A DNA stretch of 64,000 nucleotides from Lishizhenia sp965656535 (lineage in GTDB: Bacteria; Bacteroidota; Bacteroidia; Flavobacteriales_D; Crocinitomicaceae). The position numbers and the translations under genes were made by a program. The stretch is taken from contig CBFHKX010000001.1 of the NCBI GenBank assembly GCA_965656535.1, forward strand, positions 992,001-1,056,000, written 5' to 3'. The notes beneath the pieces were generated by a model that did not search any database, was not told the origin of the DNA, and saw only the letters and a program-made list of their open reading frames with translations. Each line of letters begins with the position of its first letter. Position 1 is the first letter of the stretch. Shown piece after piece: positions 1 to 8,825 of the stretch.

Positions 1-2
1 GC

Positions 3-2624
3 CTTCCGATAGCAGGCCTGAATTATAAAGATACTGTTGTTTTGCGTATACCTATGCAACCCAACATTGGTGTAGGTTTAAATAACTTTACCGTAAATGT
101 AGATATTCCGTCCTTCATTTCGGAGAACTATGATGAGGTTAATAATAATCAACTCACAAAATCTTTCTTTGTAAATGTAAACGGAATTTTACCTGCTGTA
201 CCGTATGATTATGCCGTTGTTCCAAACGATACGTTAACCATCAAGGCTTCTACGGTAAACCCAATTGCAGATTTTAATACATATAGGTTTGAGATTGATA
301 CAACAGATTTGTTTAATTCACCAGAGCATAGATATGCATTAGTTTCTGGTTATGGTGGTGTGAAAGAAGTACCTTACGATGGTTGGATAAATGTAAACTC
401 GAATATACAAGATGATTTGGTACTTGAGGATTCTGTGGCCTATTTTTGGCGTGTAGCTTTAGATAGTTCCGCACCTCAATATACAGAAAGCTCTTTCCAA
501 TATATTAAAGATAAAATAGGGTGGGGACAAGATCATTTCTTTCAATTTAAAAATGGAAGTTTTAATGGTATTAATTACAATAGACAGGATAGACAAAGGC
601 AATTTGCTCCGCAGCCTACTCGTATTTTATCTGCAAATGTATTTGACCATGCAAATAGCTTTTACTCCTACAACTTTACACGCTGGAGTATAGATGGAGC
701 ATTTGTAGAGTACGGAATGTGCACCACTCAACCCTCTTTACATTTAGTTGTGATTGATCCCATTACCTTAGAGCCATGGCAAACACATGATATTTCTGGT
801 ACGAATACAGCGGGGTATGATTTAGGCCAAACTAATTTTTACGACGAAAGTACTGGAACCGGTTCTTGCAGAGGTAGACCAGAATTTTACTTTATTTATA
901 GACAAGATGCTGCCGGTTTAGCTGCTTTAGATAATGCAATTAATAATTTGATTCCAGACGGTTTCTATTACATGGTTTATACTGCCAGATATGCAACTTA
1001 TTCTACTTGGGATGCAAATTACCCGCAGTTGTTCAACACCTTTCAAAATGTATGTTATTCTGATAGTATCTACTCTGGTCAGGATGAAATGGCTTTTATT
1101 TATATAGGTCAAATGGGTAATCCAAGTTTTGTTTATGAAACAACGGCAACTACACTTTTCGAAGAAATTTATCAAGAAGCACCACTTACAGGAGCTAATT
1201 TTTATGGTACAGAGAGAAGTACATTGATTGGACCATCTTCTAACTGGAATACACTTTATTGGAAACAAGATACAGAGAACCCCGTACCAGGTTTAGACTC
1301 TACATTTCTAAAAATTATTCCTTACACTGCTAGTGGGAATCAAGGTCCGATAATAGACACACTGTTTACTGCAAATGACTCAATAGAAAATTTCAACAAC
1401 GTTATTGACGCAGCAAATTACCCTTATTTGAGACTAGAAGCAGAATATGCGCTCAGTTCTTCGCCTTTGCCTGCACAGGTTGACAGATGGCATATTCTGT
1501 ACGATCCTTTGCCAGAAGCAGCCATTGATGGTACGAACGAGTATTTATGGTCGCAAGCGAGTGATACCTTGAAAGAAGGAGAAGAAGTAAGCTTTGCCGT
1601 AGATATTAGAAACATTTACGATTTAGACATGGATTCTTTAAAAGTAGATTATTGGTTAGAAGACAAAAACAGAGTAAAACATCCATTACCGTACCCAAGA
1701 CAAGATAGTTTACGTGTTCCAGATGTTTTAAGAGATACCATCACATTCTCTACAACTGGTTTCCCTGGCAACAACTCTTTTTGGATGGAAATTAACCCAT
1801 ATAAAAACGGAAGTACCATAGAAACAGACCAGCCAGAACAACTGCATTTTAATAATCTGTTACAGCGTCCGTTCTACGTAGATGAAGACGATATTAACCC
1901 AATTTTAGATGTAACCTTTGACGGAAATCATATTTTAAATGGTGACATTGTAAGTGCGCAGCCAGAAATTTTGATTACGCTTAAAGATGATAATCCTTTC
2001 TTGGTTATGAATGCTGATAGTGATACATCAAGGTTTGGAATTTACATTACAGATCCATCTGGAATTCAGAAACAAATTCCGTTTATGTCTAACGCTGGAG
2101 AACCCGTAATGCAGTGGATACCTGCAAATGATAATAACTTGAAATTTAAGATAGTTTACCCGGCAGAATTTACAGAAAGTGGAGTATATACATTATTGGT
2201 ACAAGGTTCTGATAGATCGGGTAATTTATCTGGAGATTTAGAATATAGAATAACCTTTGAGGTTGTATTAGAATCTTCTATTACTTACATGATGAACTAT
2301 CCAAATCCGTTTTCTACACGAACTCAATTTGTTTTTACAGTAACAGGAAATGAGGTGCCAGACGAAATTAAAATTCAAATTTTAACCGTAACGGGTAGAG
2401 TAATAAGAGAAATTACTGAAGACGAGCTCGGACCAATACAAATCGGTAGAAACATAACAGAGTACGCCTGGGATGGAACCGATGAGTTTGGAGATAGATT
2501 AGCAAATGGAGTATATCTTTACACCGTACAAGCCCAAATAAACGGTCAAGATATAGAGCACCGAGAATCTAACGCCGACACCCATTTCAAAAAGAACTTC
2601 GGTAAGATGTATTTGATGAGGTAA
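3..2624 (+). CDS. C-terminal part of large T9SS protein, probable PorU2-type C25 peptidase (5' end outside window)
   Basis: The frame is open from the left edge, so this is the last ~870 residues of a longer protein; the TTG at 42 is not a real start. No catalytic domain is visible here. The part seen is beta-rich, with CARDB-like segments, and a block around NPILDVTFDGNHILNGDI that I remember from the C-terminal region of the long PorU-type (PorU2) C25 peptidases of the type IX secretion system. It ends in a FlgD-like/T9SS tail beginning near MMNYPNPFS with YAWDGTDEFGDRLANGVYLY. It is probably exported and attached at or beyond the outer membrane. The tail is directly visible; the PorU2 name is from family memory and another giant T9SS adhesin or peptidase is possible. 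Confidence 0.62.
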   Translation, partial: LPIAGLNYKDTVVLRIPMQPNIGVGLNNFTVNVDIPSFISENYDEVNNNQLTKSFFVNVNGILPAVPYDYAVVPNDTLTIKASTVNPIADFNTYRFEIDTTDLFNSPEHRYALVSGYGGVKEVPYDGWINVNSNIQDDLVLEDSVAYFWRVALDSSAPQYTESSFQYIKDKIGWGQDHFFQFKNGSFNGINYNRQDRQRQFAPQPTRILSANVFDHANSFYSYNFTRWSIDGAFVEYGMCTTQPSLHLVVIDPITLEPWQTHDISGTNTAGYDLGQTNFYDESTGTGSCRGRPEFYFIYRQDAAGLAALDNAINNLIPDGFYYMVYTARYATYSTWDANYPQLFNTFQNVCYSDSIYSGQDEMAFIYIGQMGNPSFVYETTATTLFEEIYQEAPLTGANFYGTERSTLIGPSSNWNTLYWKQDTENPVPGLDSTFLKIIPYTASGNQGPIIDTLFTANDSIENFNNVIDAANYPYLRLEAEYALSSSPLPAQVDRWHILYDPLPEAAIDGTNEYLWSQASDTLKEGEEVSFAVDIRNIYDLDMDSLKVDYWLEDKNRVKHPLPYPRQDSLRVPDVLRDTITFSTTGFPGNNSFWMEINPYKNGSTIETDQPEQLHFNNLLQRPFYVDEDDINPILDVTFDGNHILNGDIVSAQPEILITLKDDNPFLVMNADSDTSRFGIYITDPSGIQKQIPFMSNAGEPVMQWIPANDNNLKFKIVYPAEFTESGVYTLLVQGSDRSGNLSGDLEYRITFEVVLESSITYMMNYPNPFSTRTQFVFTVTGNEVPDEIKIQILTVTGRVIREITEDELGPIQIGRNITEYAWDGTDEFGDRLANGVYLYTVQAQINGQDIEHRESNADTHFKKNFGKMYLMR

Positions 2625-2700
2625 AGGAGTGATGGTTTTAGAACAAGTGAAAAATAATAAATAGAGTAAAGAGCTAAGGTATTACTTCTAAAAAGTTGGT

Positions 2701-2843
2701 TTTTGCGTTAGGGATAGCAGCATTTGTTTGAGCTCGTATTGCTTAAGCCTTTTTAAGCAATAAAGCGAGTGTGGATAGCCCGACCAGCCTTAAAAGAATT
2801 GTTTATAAGAAGGATAAGGTTTAAATAGGCTGGTAACGCCCAA
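2701..2843 (+). ncRNA. Structured RNA element resembling the Flavo-1 motif
   Basis: The segment folds in nested fashion. GCGTTA (2705-2710) pairs with TAACGC (2834-2839), ACCAGCC (2783-2789) pairs with GGCTGGT (2828-2834), and CTCG (2733-2736) pairs with CGAG (2766-2769). A perfect 9-bp stem is formed by 2738-2746 and 2753-2761 around a 6-nt loop. The single-stranded blocks GGGATAGCAGC and GTGGATAGCCCGACC resemble the Flavo-1 RNA motif of flavobacteria, as I remember it. It lies downstream of the T9SS gene. Strand is given as + because that gene and the next are on +; a covariance-model search would settle identity and strand. Confidence 0.5.
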
Positions 2844-3327
2844 ATTAAAAAGAATACTTTTTTGAAGGCTAATTTCCTAGTATCTTGCACGTATCGTAAA
2901 CTATTAAAGTAAATTTACTTTTTCTACGCATAATGATTGTTCATTTTTTTGAATTGCCAAAAAAAAGAACCAAAAAAACGCTAGGCTTAATTTAAATCCA
3001 CAATTTTTACTTGCCTTCATCGATTCAGTCGGTGATCTCTTTCGACCACTCAATCCTTGCGCTAACGTTTAGTCTTCAAAAGCGTTACTTTTTCTCCTCT
3101 TTTCATTAACGATGAATTCTTCGGATAAATCGCTTCTTTAAATGAAGCCAAATATCTAGATCTAAACTCGTGTCGTTTGCTTTGAAAATCGCTTTCTGAG
3201 GCATATATATATTCTCGTTTTTTAGGTCGAAATGGATTTGCACCTTAAATCTGCAACTCTTTCTACAATATCTACCCCAAAAAGTAGTTTAAAGCAGCAA
3301 TAAAAAATACACTTCGCAAAATTCAAT
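2844..3327. other. Gene-free AT-rich spacer with a decayed repeat-like stretch
   Basis: No convincing gene is present. There is a perfect 16-bp palindrome AAAGTAAATTTACTTT at 2906-2921. From about 2940 to 3170 the + strand holds a run around TTGCCAAAAAAAAGAACC whose broken translation (ELPKKRTKKTLGLI, then stops) resembles remnants often seen between genes in Bacteroidota genomes. I take it to be a decayed interspersed element. The rest shows nothing I can name apart from the promoter box just upstream of the next gene. Confidence 0.4.
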
Positions 3328-3335
3328 TATTTTTG
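3328..3335 (+). promoter_or_regulatory. -7 promoter box (TATTTTTG) of the Wzz-like gene
   Basis: This is an exact match to the Bacteroidota -7 consensus TAnnTTTG, 17 bp before the start codon. I see no good TTG-type -33 element. It predicts a leader of only about ten nucleotides. Confidence 0.5.
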
Positions 3336-3352
3336 CTTAAAATTTATTTGTA

Positions 3353-4345
3353 ATGGAAAGTAATTCGTCCACCAAGGGAGGAACGCAAGATTTAATCTTG
3401 TTTTTATTTAAGAAAAGAAAAGTTTTAATTATTACTACCGCGGTTGCTTTTGCGGTGGGTATAGTTATTTCTCTTTTGATGACGGTTTTATACCAGTCTA
3501 CAGCAATTGTTTTTCCTACGGCTACCAGCACTGTTTCTTTCTCAGAGCAAAGAAAAGCCAAGGCTAATGCTATGGATTTTGGAGAAGAAGAACAGGCAGA
3601 GCAAATGATACAAATCTTGCAATCTTCTAAAATTAGAAACAGAATTGTAGACTATTTTGATCTTTGGAAAGTATACGAGATTGAAGCCGATGAGGCCAAT
3701 AGAAATTACAAATTAGGCAAAGCTTACGAGCAACATATTTCTTTTGAAAGAACGCGTTACGGCTCTATTAAAATTGATGTTTTGGATGAAGAGCCAGAAC
3801 GTGCAGCCAACATTGCAAACAAAATTGTACAGTTGATAGATACAGTGAAAAACGAGCTTATTAAAGAGCGTACAATACCTGCATTTGAGGTGAACAAACG
3901 TAAGATGGACAAGCTAAATGCAGATCAGCAGGCTTTGATTAGAGAAATGGATAGTCTTTCTGCTATGGGGGTTGTTGGTCCAGAAGCAAGAGCCAATCTT
4001 TCGTCTGCCTTAAACGAAGCCAAGAGAGCTGAGGATAGAAAACTGTTTCTAGAGCAAATTGCGGTAAACCAAAAATATGGCGCGCGATACGATGCACTTA
4101 CTGATTTAAGAGAGTTTAGATTAGAGAAGTTAACAGATCAAGAGGTTTCTTACGAGCAGGCAGAGTCTGACGCCGTAGAAAACTTTAACCACAAGTTTGT
4201 TGTAGAATACGCTGTACCTTCTGATAAAAAAGCAAAGCCAAAACGTTCTATAGTAGTGATATTATTTACGTTTGGAGCTTTATTTTTAGCTATTTTCTAC
4301 TTCTTAATTGCAGAGAAAATAAAAGAACTGCGCCAAAAAGCATAA
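3353..4345 (+). CDS. Wzz/GumC-type polysaccharide chain-length protein without kinase domain
   Basis: The 330-residue protein has a transmembrane segment near residues 24-46 and a second near 300-320. They flank an extracytoplasmic helical region with the usual Wzz N-terminal block after the first membrane helix. There is no Walker A or tyrosine tail, so unlike the Wzc protein at 26264-28639 it cannot be an autokinase. Such inner-membrane proteins set the length of polymerised glycan chains. It is followed after one base by an O-antigen ligase/polymerase gene, which supports a joint role in surface polysaccharide assembly. The start is ATG, just behind a good -7 box. Confidence 0.8.
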   Translation: MESNSSTKGGTQDLILFLFKKRKVLIITTAVAFAVGIVISLLMTVLYQSTAIVFPTATSTVSFSEQRKAKANAMDFGEEEQAEQMIQILQSSKIRNRIVDYFDLWKVYEIEADEANRNYKLGKAYEQHISFERTRYGSIKIDVLDEEPERAANIANKIVQLIDTVKNELIKERTIPAFEVNKRKMDKLNADQQALIREMDSLSAMGVVGPEARANLSSALNEAKRAEDRKLFLEQIAVNQKYGARYDALTDLREFRLEKLTDQEVSYEQAESDAVENFNHKFVVEYAVPSDKKAKPKRSIVVILFTFGALFLAIFYFLIAEKIKELRQKA

Positions 4346-4346
4346 G

Positions 4347-5783
4347 TTGCAGTTTATCGTAAAATATAAGTGGTTGTTGCTGTTTGCTGTTCTATTTTTA
4401 GGAGCAAATAGTTATTTTATGCTTCAAGATAATTATATTTTGAATGCATTGCCTTTGTTTTTACTTGCCATTTATGCTGCTGTTTTTAAAACAGAAGAGA
4501 CCTTTTTATTTGTTATACTACTTACTCCTTTATCTGTAAACCTAGAAGAATTTACAGAGGGTAGAATGGGACTTTTTATACCTACAGAACCCTTACTCTT
4601 TGGTTTAATGCTGCTTATAATTATGGTAGAGATGAAAAAGAGCTTCTTACCTAATTATATTTGGAAACATCCTATAGTTTGGGCCGTTGGTTTTTATCTT
4701 TTTTGGATTCTCTTTACATCAATACCAAGTTCTCATCCAGTTGTAAGTTTAAAATTTTTGTTAGCCAAACTTTGGTTTGTTATACCCGTTTTAATTTTTG
4801 GCAGCTACGTTTTTAGAAAAAAAGAGCGCATTAATACCTTTATTTGGTTGTACGTTATTGGTATGGTGGTGGTAATGACCTACACGCTTCTTATTCATGC
4901 TAGTTATAGTTTTGGAGAGAAAGAAGGACACTGGGTGATGTCGCCCTTTTTTAAAGACCATACCATTTATGGTGCAGCCGTAGCTTTAAATTTATTATTG
5001 GTATTGGGCTTATATTTTAGTAAAAAGCATAACCCATTAACACAGTTAATTTTATTGATATTTATTCTTATAAATTTTATAGCCCTCTATTTTTCTTACA
5101 CCAGAGCAGCTTGGCTAAGTGTGGTAGCAGCATTTGTTGTATACTTATTTATTCGTTTTAAGGTGAAGTTTAAGTACCTCTTAATGGTTGGTTTATCTGC
5201 TATTTTGATAATAGTGCTCTCTTGGGATAAAATACAGATGGAGTTAGCTAGAAACGATGCTGAACATACTACAGAAGAGTTTGGAGAGCGTTTACAATCT
5301 GCTACCAACGTTACATCAGATGCATCTAACCTAGAAAGATTAAATAGGTGGAGTAGTGCCTGGGAAATGTTTAAAGAAAGACCGATTTTTGGTTTTGGCC
5401 CGGGTACATACGCTATGGAATACGCACCTTTTCAAGATCCGGAAAAGCTAACAATTATTTCTACTAATTTTGGTAATATGGGTAATGCGCATTCAGAGTA
5501 TTTGGGTCCGCTTGCAGAGACTGGTTTCATAGGCTTTCTATCTGTAGTTCTCTTAGTGATCACCATTTTTTATAAGGGGATAACCTTATACCTGAAATAT
5601 CCGGCAGAAGATTTGCAATATAAACGACTAATTCTATTTATGAATTTGGCTTTGGTAACCTACTTTGTGCACGGTGTATTAAACAATTATCTAGATACAG
5701 ATAAAGCTTCTGTTCCTATCTGGGGAATGTGTGCTGCTTTTATTGCGTTGGAATATCAGTTGAACAATAAGAAAGTAGTTTAA
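4347..5783 (+). CDS. O-antigen ligase/polymerase family membrane protein
   Basis: This is a 478-residue, strongly hydrophobic protein with about 10-12 membrane helices and a large loop containing the FGFGPGTYAMEY region. The SYTRAAWLS motif and the later H-x-E in NAHSEYLGPLAETG are typical of the Wzy_C/O-antigen ligase family. The family either polymerises lipid-linked repeat units or transfers glycans to lipid A or proteins on the periplasmic face; sequence alone does not separate these. The TTG start begins one base after the stop of the Wzz-like gene, implying translational coupling. A downstream ATG is possible but would delete the first membrane helix. Confidence 0.8.
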   Translation: MQFIVKYKWLLLFAVLFLGANSYFMLQDNYILNALPLFLLAIYAAVFKTEETFLFVILLTPLSVNLEEFTEGRMGLFIPTEPLLFGLMLLIIMVEMKKSFLPNYIWKHPIVWAVGFYLFWILFTSIPSSHPVVSLKFLLAKLWFVIPVLIFGSYVFRKKERINTFIWLYVIGMVVVMTYTLLIHASYSFGEKEGHWVMSPFFKDHTIYGAAVALNLLLVLGLYFSKKHNPLTQLILLIFILINFIALYFSYTRAAWLSVVAAFVVYLFIRFKVKFKYLLMVGLSAILIIVLSWDKIQMELARNDAEHTTEEFGERLQSATNVTSDASNLERLNRWSSAWEMFKERPIFGFGPGTYAMEYAPFQDPEKLTIISTNFGNMGNAHSEYLGPLAETGFIGFLSVVLLVITIFYKGITLYLKYPAEDLQYKRLILFMNLALVTYFVHGVLNNYLDTDKASVPIWGMCAAFIALEYQLNNKKVV

Positions 5784-5923
5784 CAGTTAGCCGATTTATT
5801 AGAGTAATATAGATTCACTTTTTCTGTACATCTTTCAACCTACTTCTTGAGAATTATACACTGTAGATTGGTCAAAGTTATCTATGACGAATATATAAGC
5901 GTATGACTATTTTTAATTCGCTT

Positions 5924-7507
5924 TTACAAGAAAACTTTTGTTTTAAGTAATAATCCGTCTAGTGTTTTTGCTTTTAGTATGTAAAGCTGACTATTTTCTG
6001 AGTATAGTGGAAAGTTGACAGCTTCGACAGCTTCTTTCTCTTTAAAAGAATAGACACGTTTTCCGGAGTAATCAAATACATCTAATGCTAGGATAGGAGT
6101 ACCGTTGTCAATTTTAGCTGTTGCAATACCGTCATTTTTAATGGCGAAAAGCTGAGCAGAGTTATTACAATTTGAAACGATACTTATTGCATCAGAATAA
6201 TCTGACGTGCCATCAAAAGAAATATCAAACAGCCTGTAATAGGCAATATTAGAAACATTTGCAGTTCTATCTATAAATGAATAATCGATAGCAGAGTTTG
6301 TTGTACCTGCTCCGTCTATTTCGTAAATTGTTTCCCACGTTTGTCCATTAAATGAACGCTGTAAAGCAATGTTTTTTGAATTTGTTTGTGAGCATAAAGT
6401 CCAACTAATATTGTTTATACAGCCTGCATTTTCACCAGTAAAATCACAGAGCTCAACGGGTAATATGACAGAACATCCAATAGTCATAGCAGGAAAACCA
6501 TCAACAACAGCGGGCAGGGTTCCTGTGTATCCATCTACTACTGTTGGACCAACAACGCGTCCTACAGCGTTTACAACAATGGGTAATCCACCTAAACGTT
6601 CATCTCCATCTGTATCTGTAAATCCGGCTTCTACTACGTCCGGACAAATGTCGCCATCGCTATCCAAGTCAATTCTATCCGGAATTAAATCCGAATCTGT
6701 ATCCAAATCTCCGCAGATATCTCCGGCATAAATAAACTCAATGTTATCTCTACCAAGACCTTCAATACCAACGCCAGTAATTGTAAAGGTAAGCTGACTT
6801 ATATTCCCATTGAATTGTATAGAGCCGGCTGCTGTTCCATCTCCTTCATTTTGACTGGTGAGTGGAATGTAAGCCGTGACAACAACATCTGGTCTTTTTT
6901 GAAAACTATTACCAAATACTTGAAAATCATTTGTACCTGCTAATCTTGTCATGCTTACTCCGGGTGTAGTAAGTGTAAAACGTGCAGAATTTGTGTAGGC
7001 AAGTGATGTGGTACCGCCGTAACCTCCAAGTCGCTCAATATGAAGAACAGGATTTGTTACTAACTGTCCAAAGTCAACTGTCATTGTAAGACTTCCCTTA
7101 TCGTCTGATGAAACGTCAATATCCGTTCCTGGTGTTTCTGGGTGGTTGTCCCAAATTACATCTGTAACAAATGAGTTCGTATTTCCAAGTGTTGGATCTG
7201 AAAACCAACTGCTATTAGCTGTGGTCATAGAACCGTTTGAGAAATTAGCTATTCCTGCATTTGAACTAAAATTTGAGAAACTAACAGTAATGGTATTTCC
7301 ATTTACTTGAGAGCTGTATTCGTTTACAGCAGAATTTATCCATGCGCTCGTATTTCCATATCCGCACATCATTTCATTGCGATCAGTTATACCGTCATTA
7401 TCGTCATCTTCATCAAAAAAGTCTATAACAAGGTCATTGTCACTATCCACTTGAGTGTAGGCCTGACTAAAAGCAATTAGTACCGAAAAATAGATTAATA
7501 TCTTCAC
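5924..7507 (-). CDS. Secreted protein with thrombospondin type-3 repeats and T9SS tail
   Basis: The 527-residue protein has a signal peptide (MKILIYFSVLIAFSQAYTQ). It then has a calcium-binding type-3 repeat stretch DSDNDLVIDFFDEDDDNDGI (residues ~21-40) and a second Asp-rich stretch DTDSDLIPDRIDLDSDGDICPDVVEAG after a beta-rich middle domain. The C-terminal ~80 residues form a T9SS type A-like sorting domain (LALDVFDYSGKRVYSF...). It is probably delivered to the cell surface or medium through T9SS. The Asp-rich repeats bind calcium in the family. No enzymatic motif is visible and no substrate can be proposed. It stands alone with its own promoter, convergent with the O-antigen ligase gene. 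Confidence 0.75.
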   Translation of the reverse strand: MKILIYFSVLIAFSQAYTQVDSDNDLVIDFFDEDDDNDGITDRNEMMCGYGNTSAWINSAVNEYSSQVNGNTITVSFSNFSSNAGIANFSNGSMTTANSSWFSDPTLGNTNSFVTDVIWDNHPETPGTDIDVSSDDKGSLTMTVDFGQLVTNPVLHIERLGGYGGTTSLAYTNSARFTLTTPGVSMTRLAGTNDFQVFGNSFQKRPDVVVTAYIPLTSQNEGDGTAAGSIQFNGNISQLTFTITGVGIEGLGRDNIEFIYAGDICGDLDTDSDLIPDRIDLDSDGDICPDVVEAGFTDTDGDERLGGLPIVVNAVGRVVGPTVVDGYTGTLPAVVDGFPAMTIGCSVILPVELCDFTGENAGCINNISWTLCSQTNSKNIALQRSFNGQTWETIYEIDGAGTTNSAIDYSFIDRTANVSNIAYYRLFDISFDGTSDYSDAISIVSNCNNSAQLFAIKNDGIATAKIDNGTPILALDVFDYSGKRVYSFKEKEAVEAVNFPLYSENSQLYILKAKTLDGLLLKTKVFL

Positions 7508-7519
7508 TTGTTTTTTTAC

Positions 7520-7527
7520 AAATGTAA
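7520..7527 (-). promoter_or_regulatory. -7 promoter box (TACATTTG) of the thrombospondin-repeat gene
   Basis: This is an exact match to TAnnTTTG on the minus strand, 12 bp before the start codon, with a TTTG about 16 bp further upstream (7544-7547) as a possible -33 element. It predicts a leader of about 5-8 nt. Confidence 0.55.
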
Positions 7528-7624
7528 ATACTTTAAATCGGACAAAAAAAATTTAATCGAACAAAATCGTAACCTTGTCGAATATTTAACGTAGTCTGCC
7601 TATTATTCTTGTTTTTCGATAAAT

Positions 7625-7653
7625 AAAAAAAAGCATACCTTTTGGGGCATGCT
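7625..7653 (-). terminator. Rho-independent terminator of grpE-dnaJ
   Basis: On the minus strand AGCATGCC (7653-7646) pairs with GGTATGCT (7639-7632), with one G-T wobble and a CCAAAA loop. Seven T residues follow. It sits 27 bp past the dnaJ stop. Confidence 0.75.
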
Positions 7654-7679
7654 CTTTTTTCAATTGTTTGTATGTCTAC

Positions 7680-8813
7680 TTAATTTTGAAACATGTCTTT
7701 TACTCTTTGAAAAAATCCTTTTTCTTTTCCATCTGGATTGGGTTGAAAATTTTCACTTTCTCTTAGTTTTTCAAGCAGCTCTTTTTCGTCTTTGTTCAGC
7801 TTTTTTGGTGTCCATACATTAATATGTACAAAAAGATCTCCTGTACCATATCCTTGCAGGCTTGGGAGTCCTTTACCACGTAAACGCAACATTTTTCCAC
7901 TTTGCGTACCGGGCTCAATTTTAATTTTAACCTTACTGCTAACGGTTGGTATTTCTAAGCTTGTTCCTAGCGCAGCGTCTGCAAAATTCACAAATGTTTC
8001 GTAGTGTAAGTTATCGCCATCTCTTCTAAGTTCGTCATGTGCAACTTCTTCAATAACCACAAGAAGATCTCCTGGTATTCCGTCAAACGGTCCGGCATTT
8101 CCTTTTCCACTAACACTTAGTTGCATACCTTCTTCTACACCAGCAGGTATTTCTATTTCAATGATTTCTTCTTTTCGTTTTAAACCGTGCTCATCAACGT
8201 CGCTTGGTTTTTTGCCAATTGTTTTTCCAGTTCCTTGGCAAGAAGGACAAGTGCTTTGGGTTTGCATTGCTCCAAAAGGAGTTTGAGCAACGCGTGTTAC
8301 TCCTCCTGATCCACCGCAAGTTTGACATGTGTTAAATTGAACATTATCAGCGTTAACTAACTTGTTCACTTTAATTTTCTTTTTAACACCGTTGGCAATT
8401 TCTTCAAGGTTTAGTTTGATCTTTACACGTAAGTTTGTACCTCGTGTTCTTCTTGATCCTCCTCTACCTTGCTGTCTTCCGCCACCGCCGAAACCACCAA
8501 ATGCTCCACCAAAAATGTCTCCGAATTGAGAGAATATGTCATCCATATTCATCCCGCCACCGCCAAATCCACCGCCAGATGCACCACCAACTCCTTGATG
8601 ACCAAATCTATCGTATCGTGCACGTTTGTCAGCATTACTCAATACCTCATAGGCTTCAGCAGCTTCTTTAAACTTTTCTTCAGCTTCTTTGTCATCCGGG
8701 TTTTTATCCGGGTGATATTTGAGCGCTAATTTTCTATATGCTTTTTTTATTTCGGCATCAGCTGCACTTTTACTTACACCTAATACTTCGTAATAATCTC
8801 TTTTTGAACTCAT
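7680..8813 (-). CDS. dnaJ: Chaperone DnaJ, variant with a single zinc centre
   Basis: The 377-residue Hsp40 stimulates the ATPase of DnaK and delivers substrates. The J domain spans residues 1-70 with the HPD motif in KYHPDKNPDD. A Gly/Phe-rich region follows to about 130, then the cysteine region and two C-terminal beta domains. Canonical DnaJ has four CxxCxGxG motifs; only two are present (CQTCGGSG and CPSCQGTG), matching repeats 2 and 3, which together form zinc centre II. Repeats 1 and 4 (centre I) are replaced by NADNVQF and KKPSDVDEHG. I believe other Flavobacteriia show the same variant. It lies directly downstream of grpE. Confidence 0.95.
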   Translation of the reverse strand: MSSKRDYYEVLGVSKSAADAEIKKAYRKLALKYHPDKNPDDKEAEEKFKEAAEAYEVLSNADKRARYDRFGHQGVGGASGGGFGGGGMNMDDIFSQFGDIFGGAFGGFGGGGRQQGRGGSRRTRGTNLRVKIKLNLEEIANGVKKKIKVNKLVNADNVQFNTCQTCGGSGGVTRVAQTPFGAMQTQSTCPSCQGTGKTIGKKPSDVDEHGLKRKEEIIEIEIPAGVEEGMQLSVSGKGNAGPFDGIPGDLLVVIEEVAHDELRRDGDNLHYETFVNFADAALGTSLEIPTVSSKVKIKIEPGTQSGKMLRLRGKGLPSLQGYGTGDLFVHINVWTPKKLNKDEKELLEKLRESENFQPNPDGKEKGFFQRVKDMFQN

Positions 8814-8825
8814 GCTTTTGTTTTC

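Noticed and set aside
927..1615. Minus-strand frames inside the T9SS gene
   Set aside because: They are antisense to a clearly coding frame and have no recognisable product.
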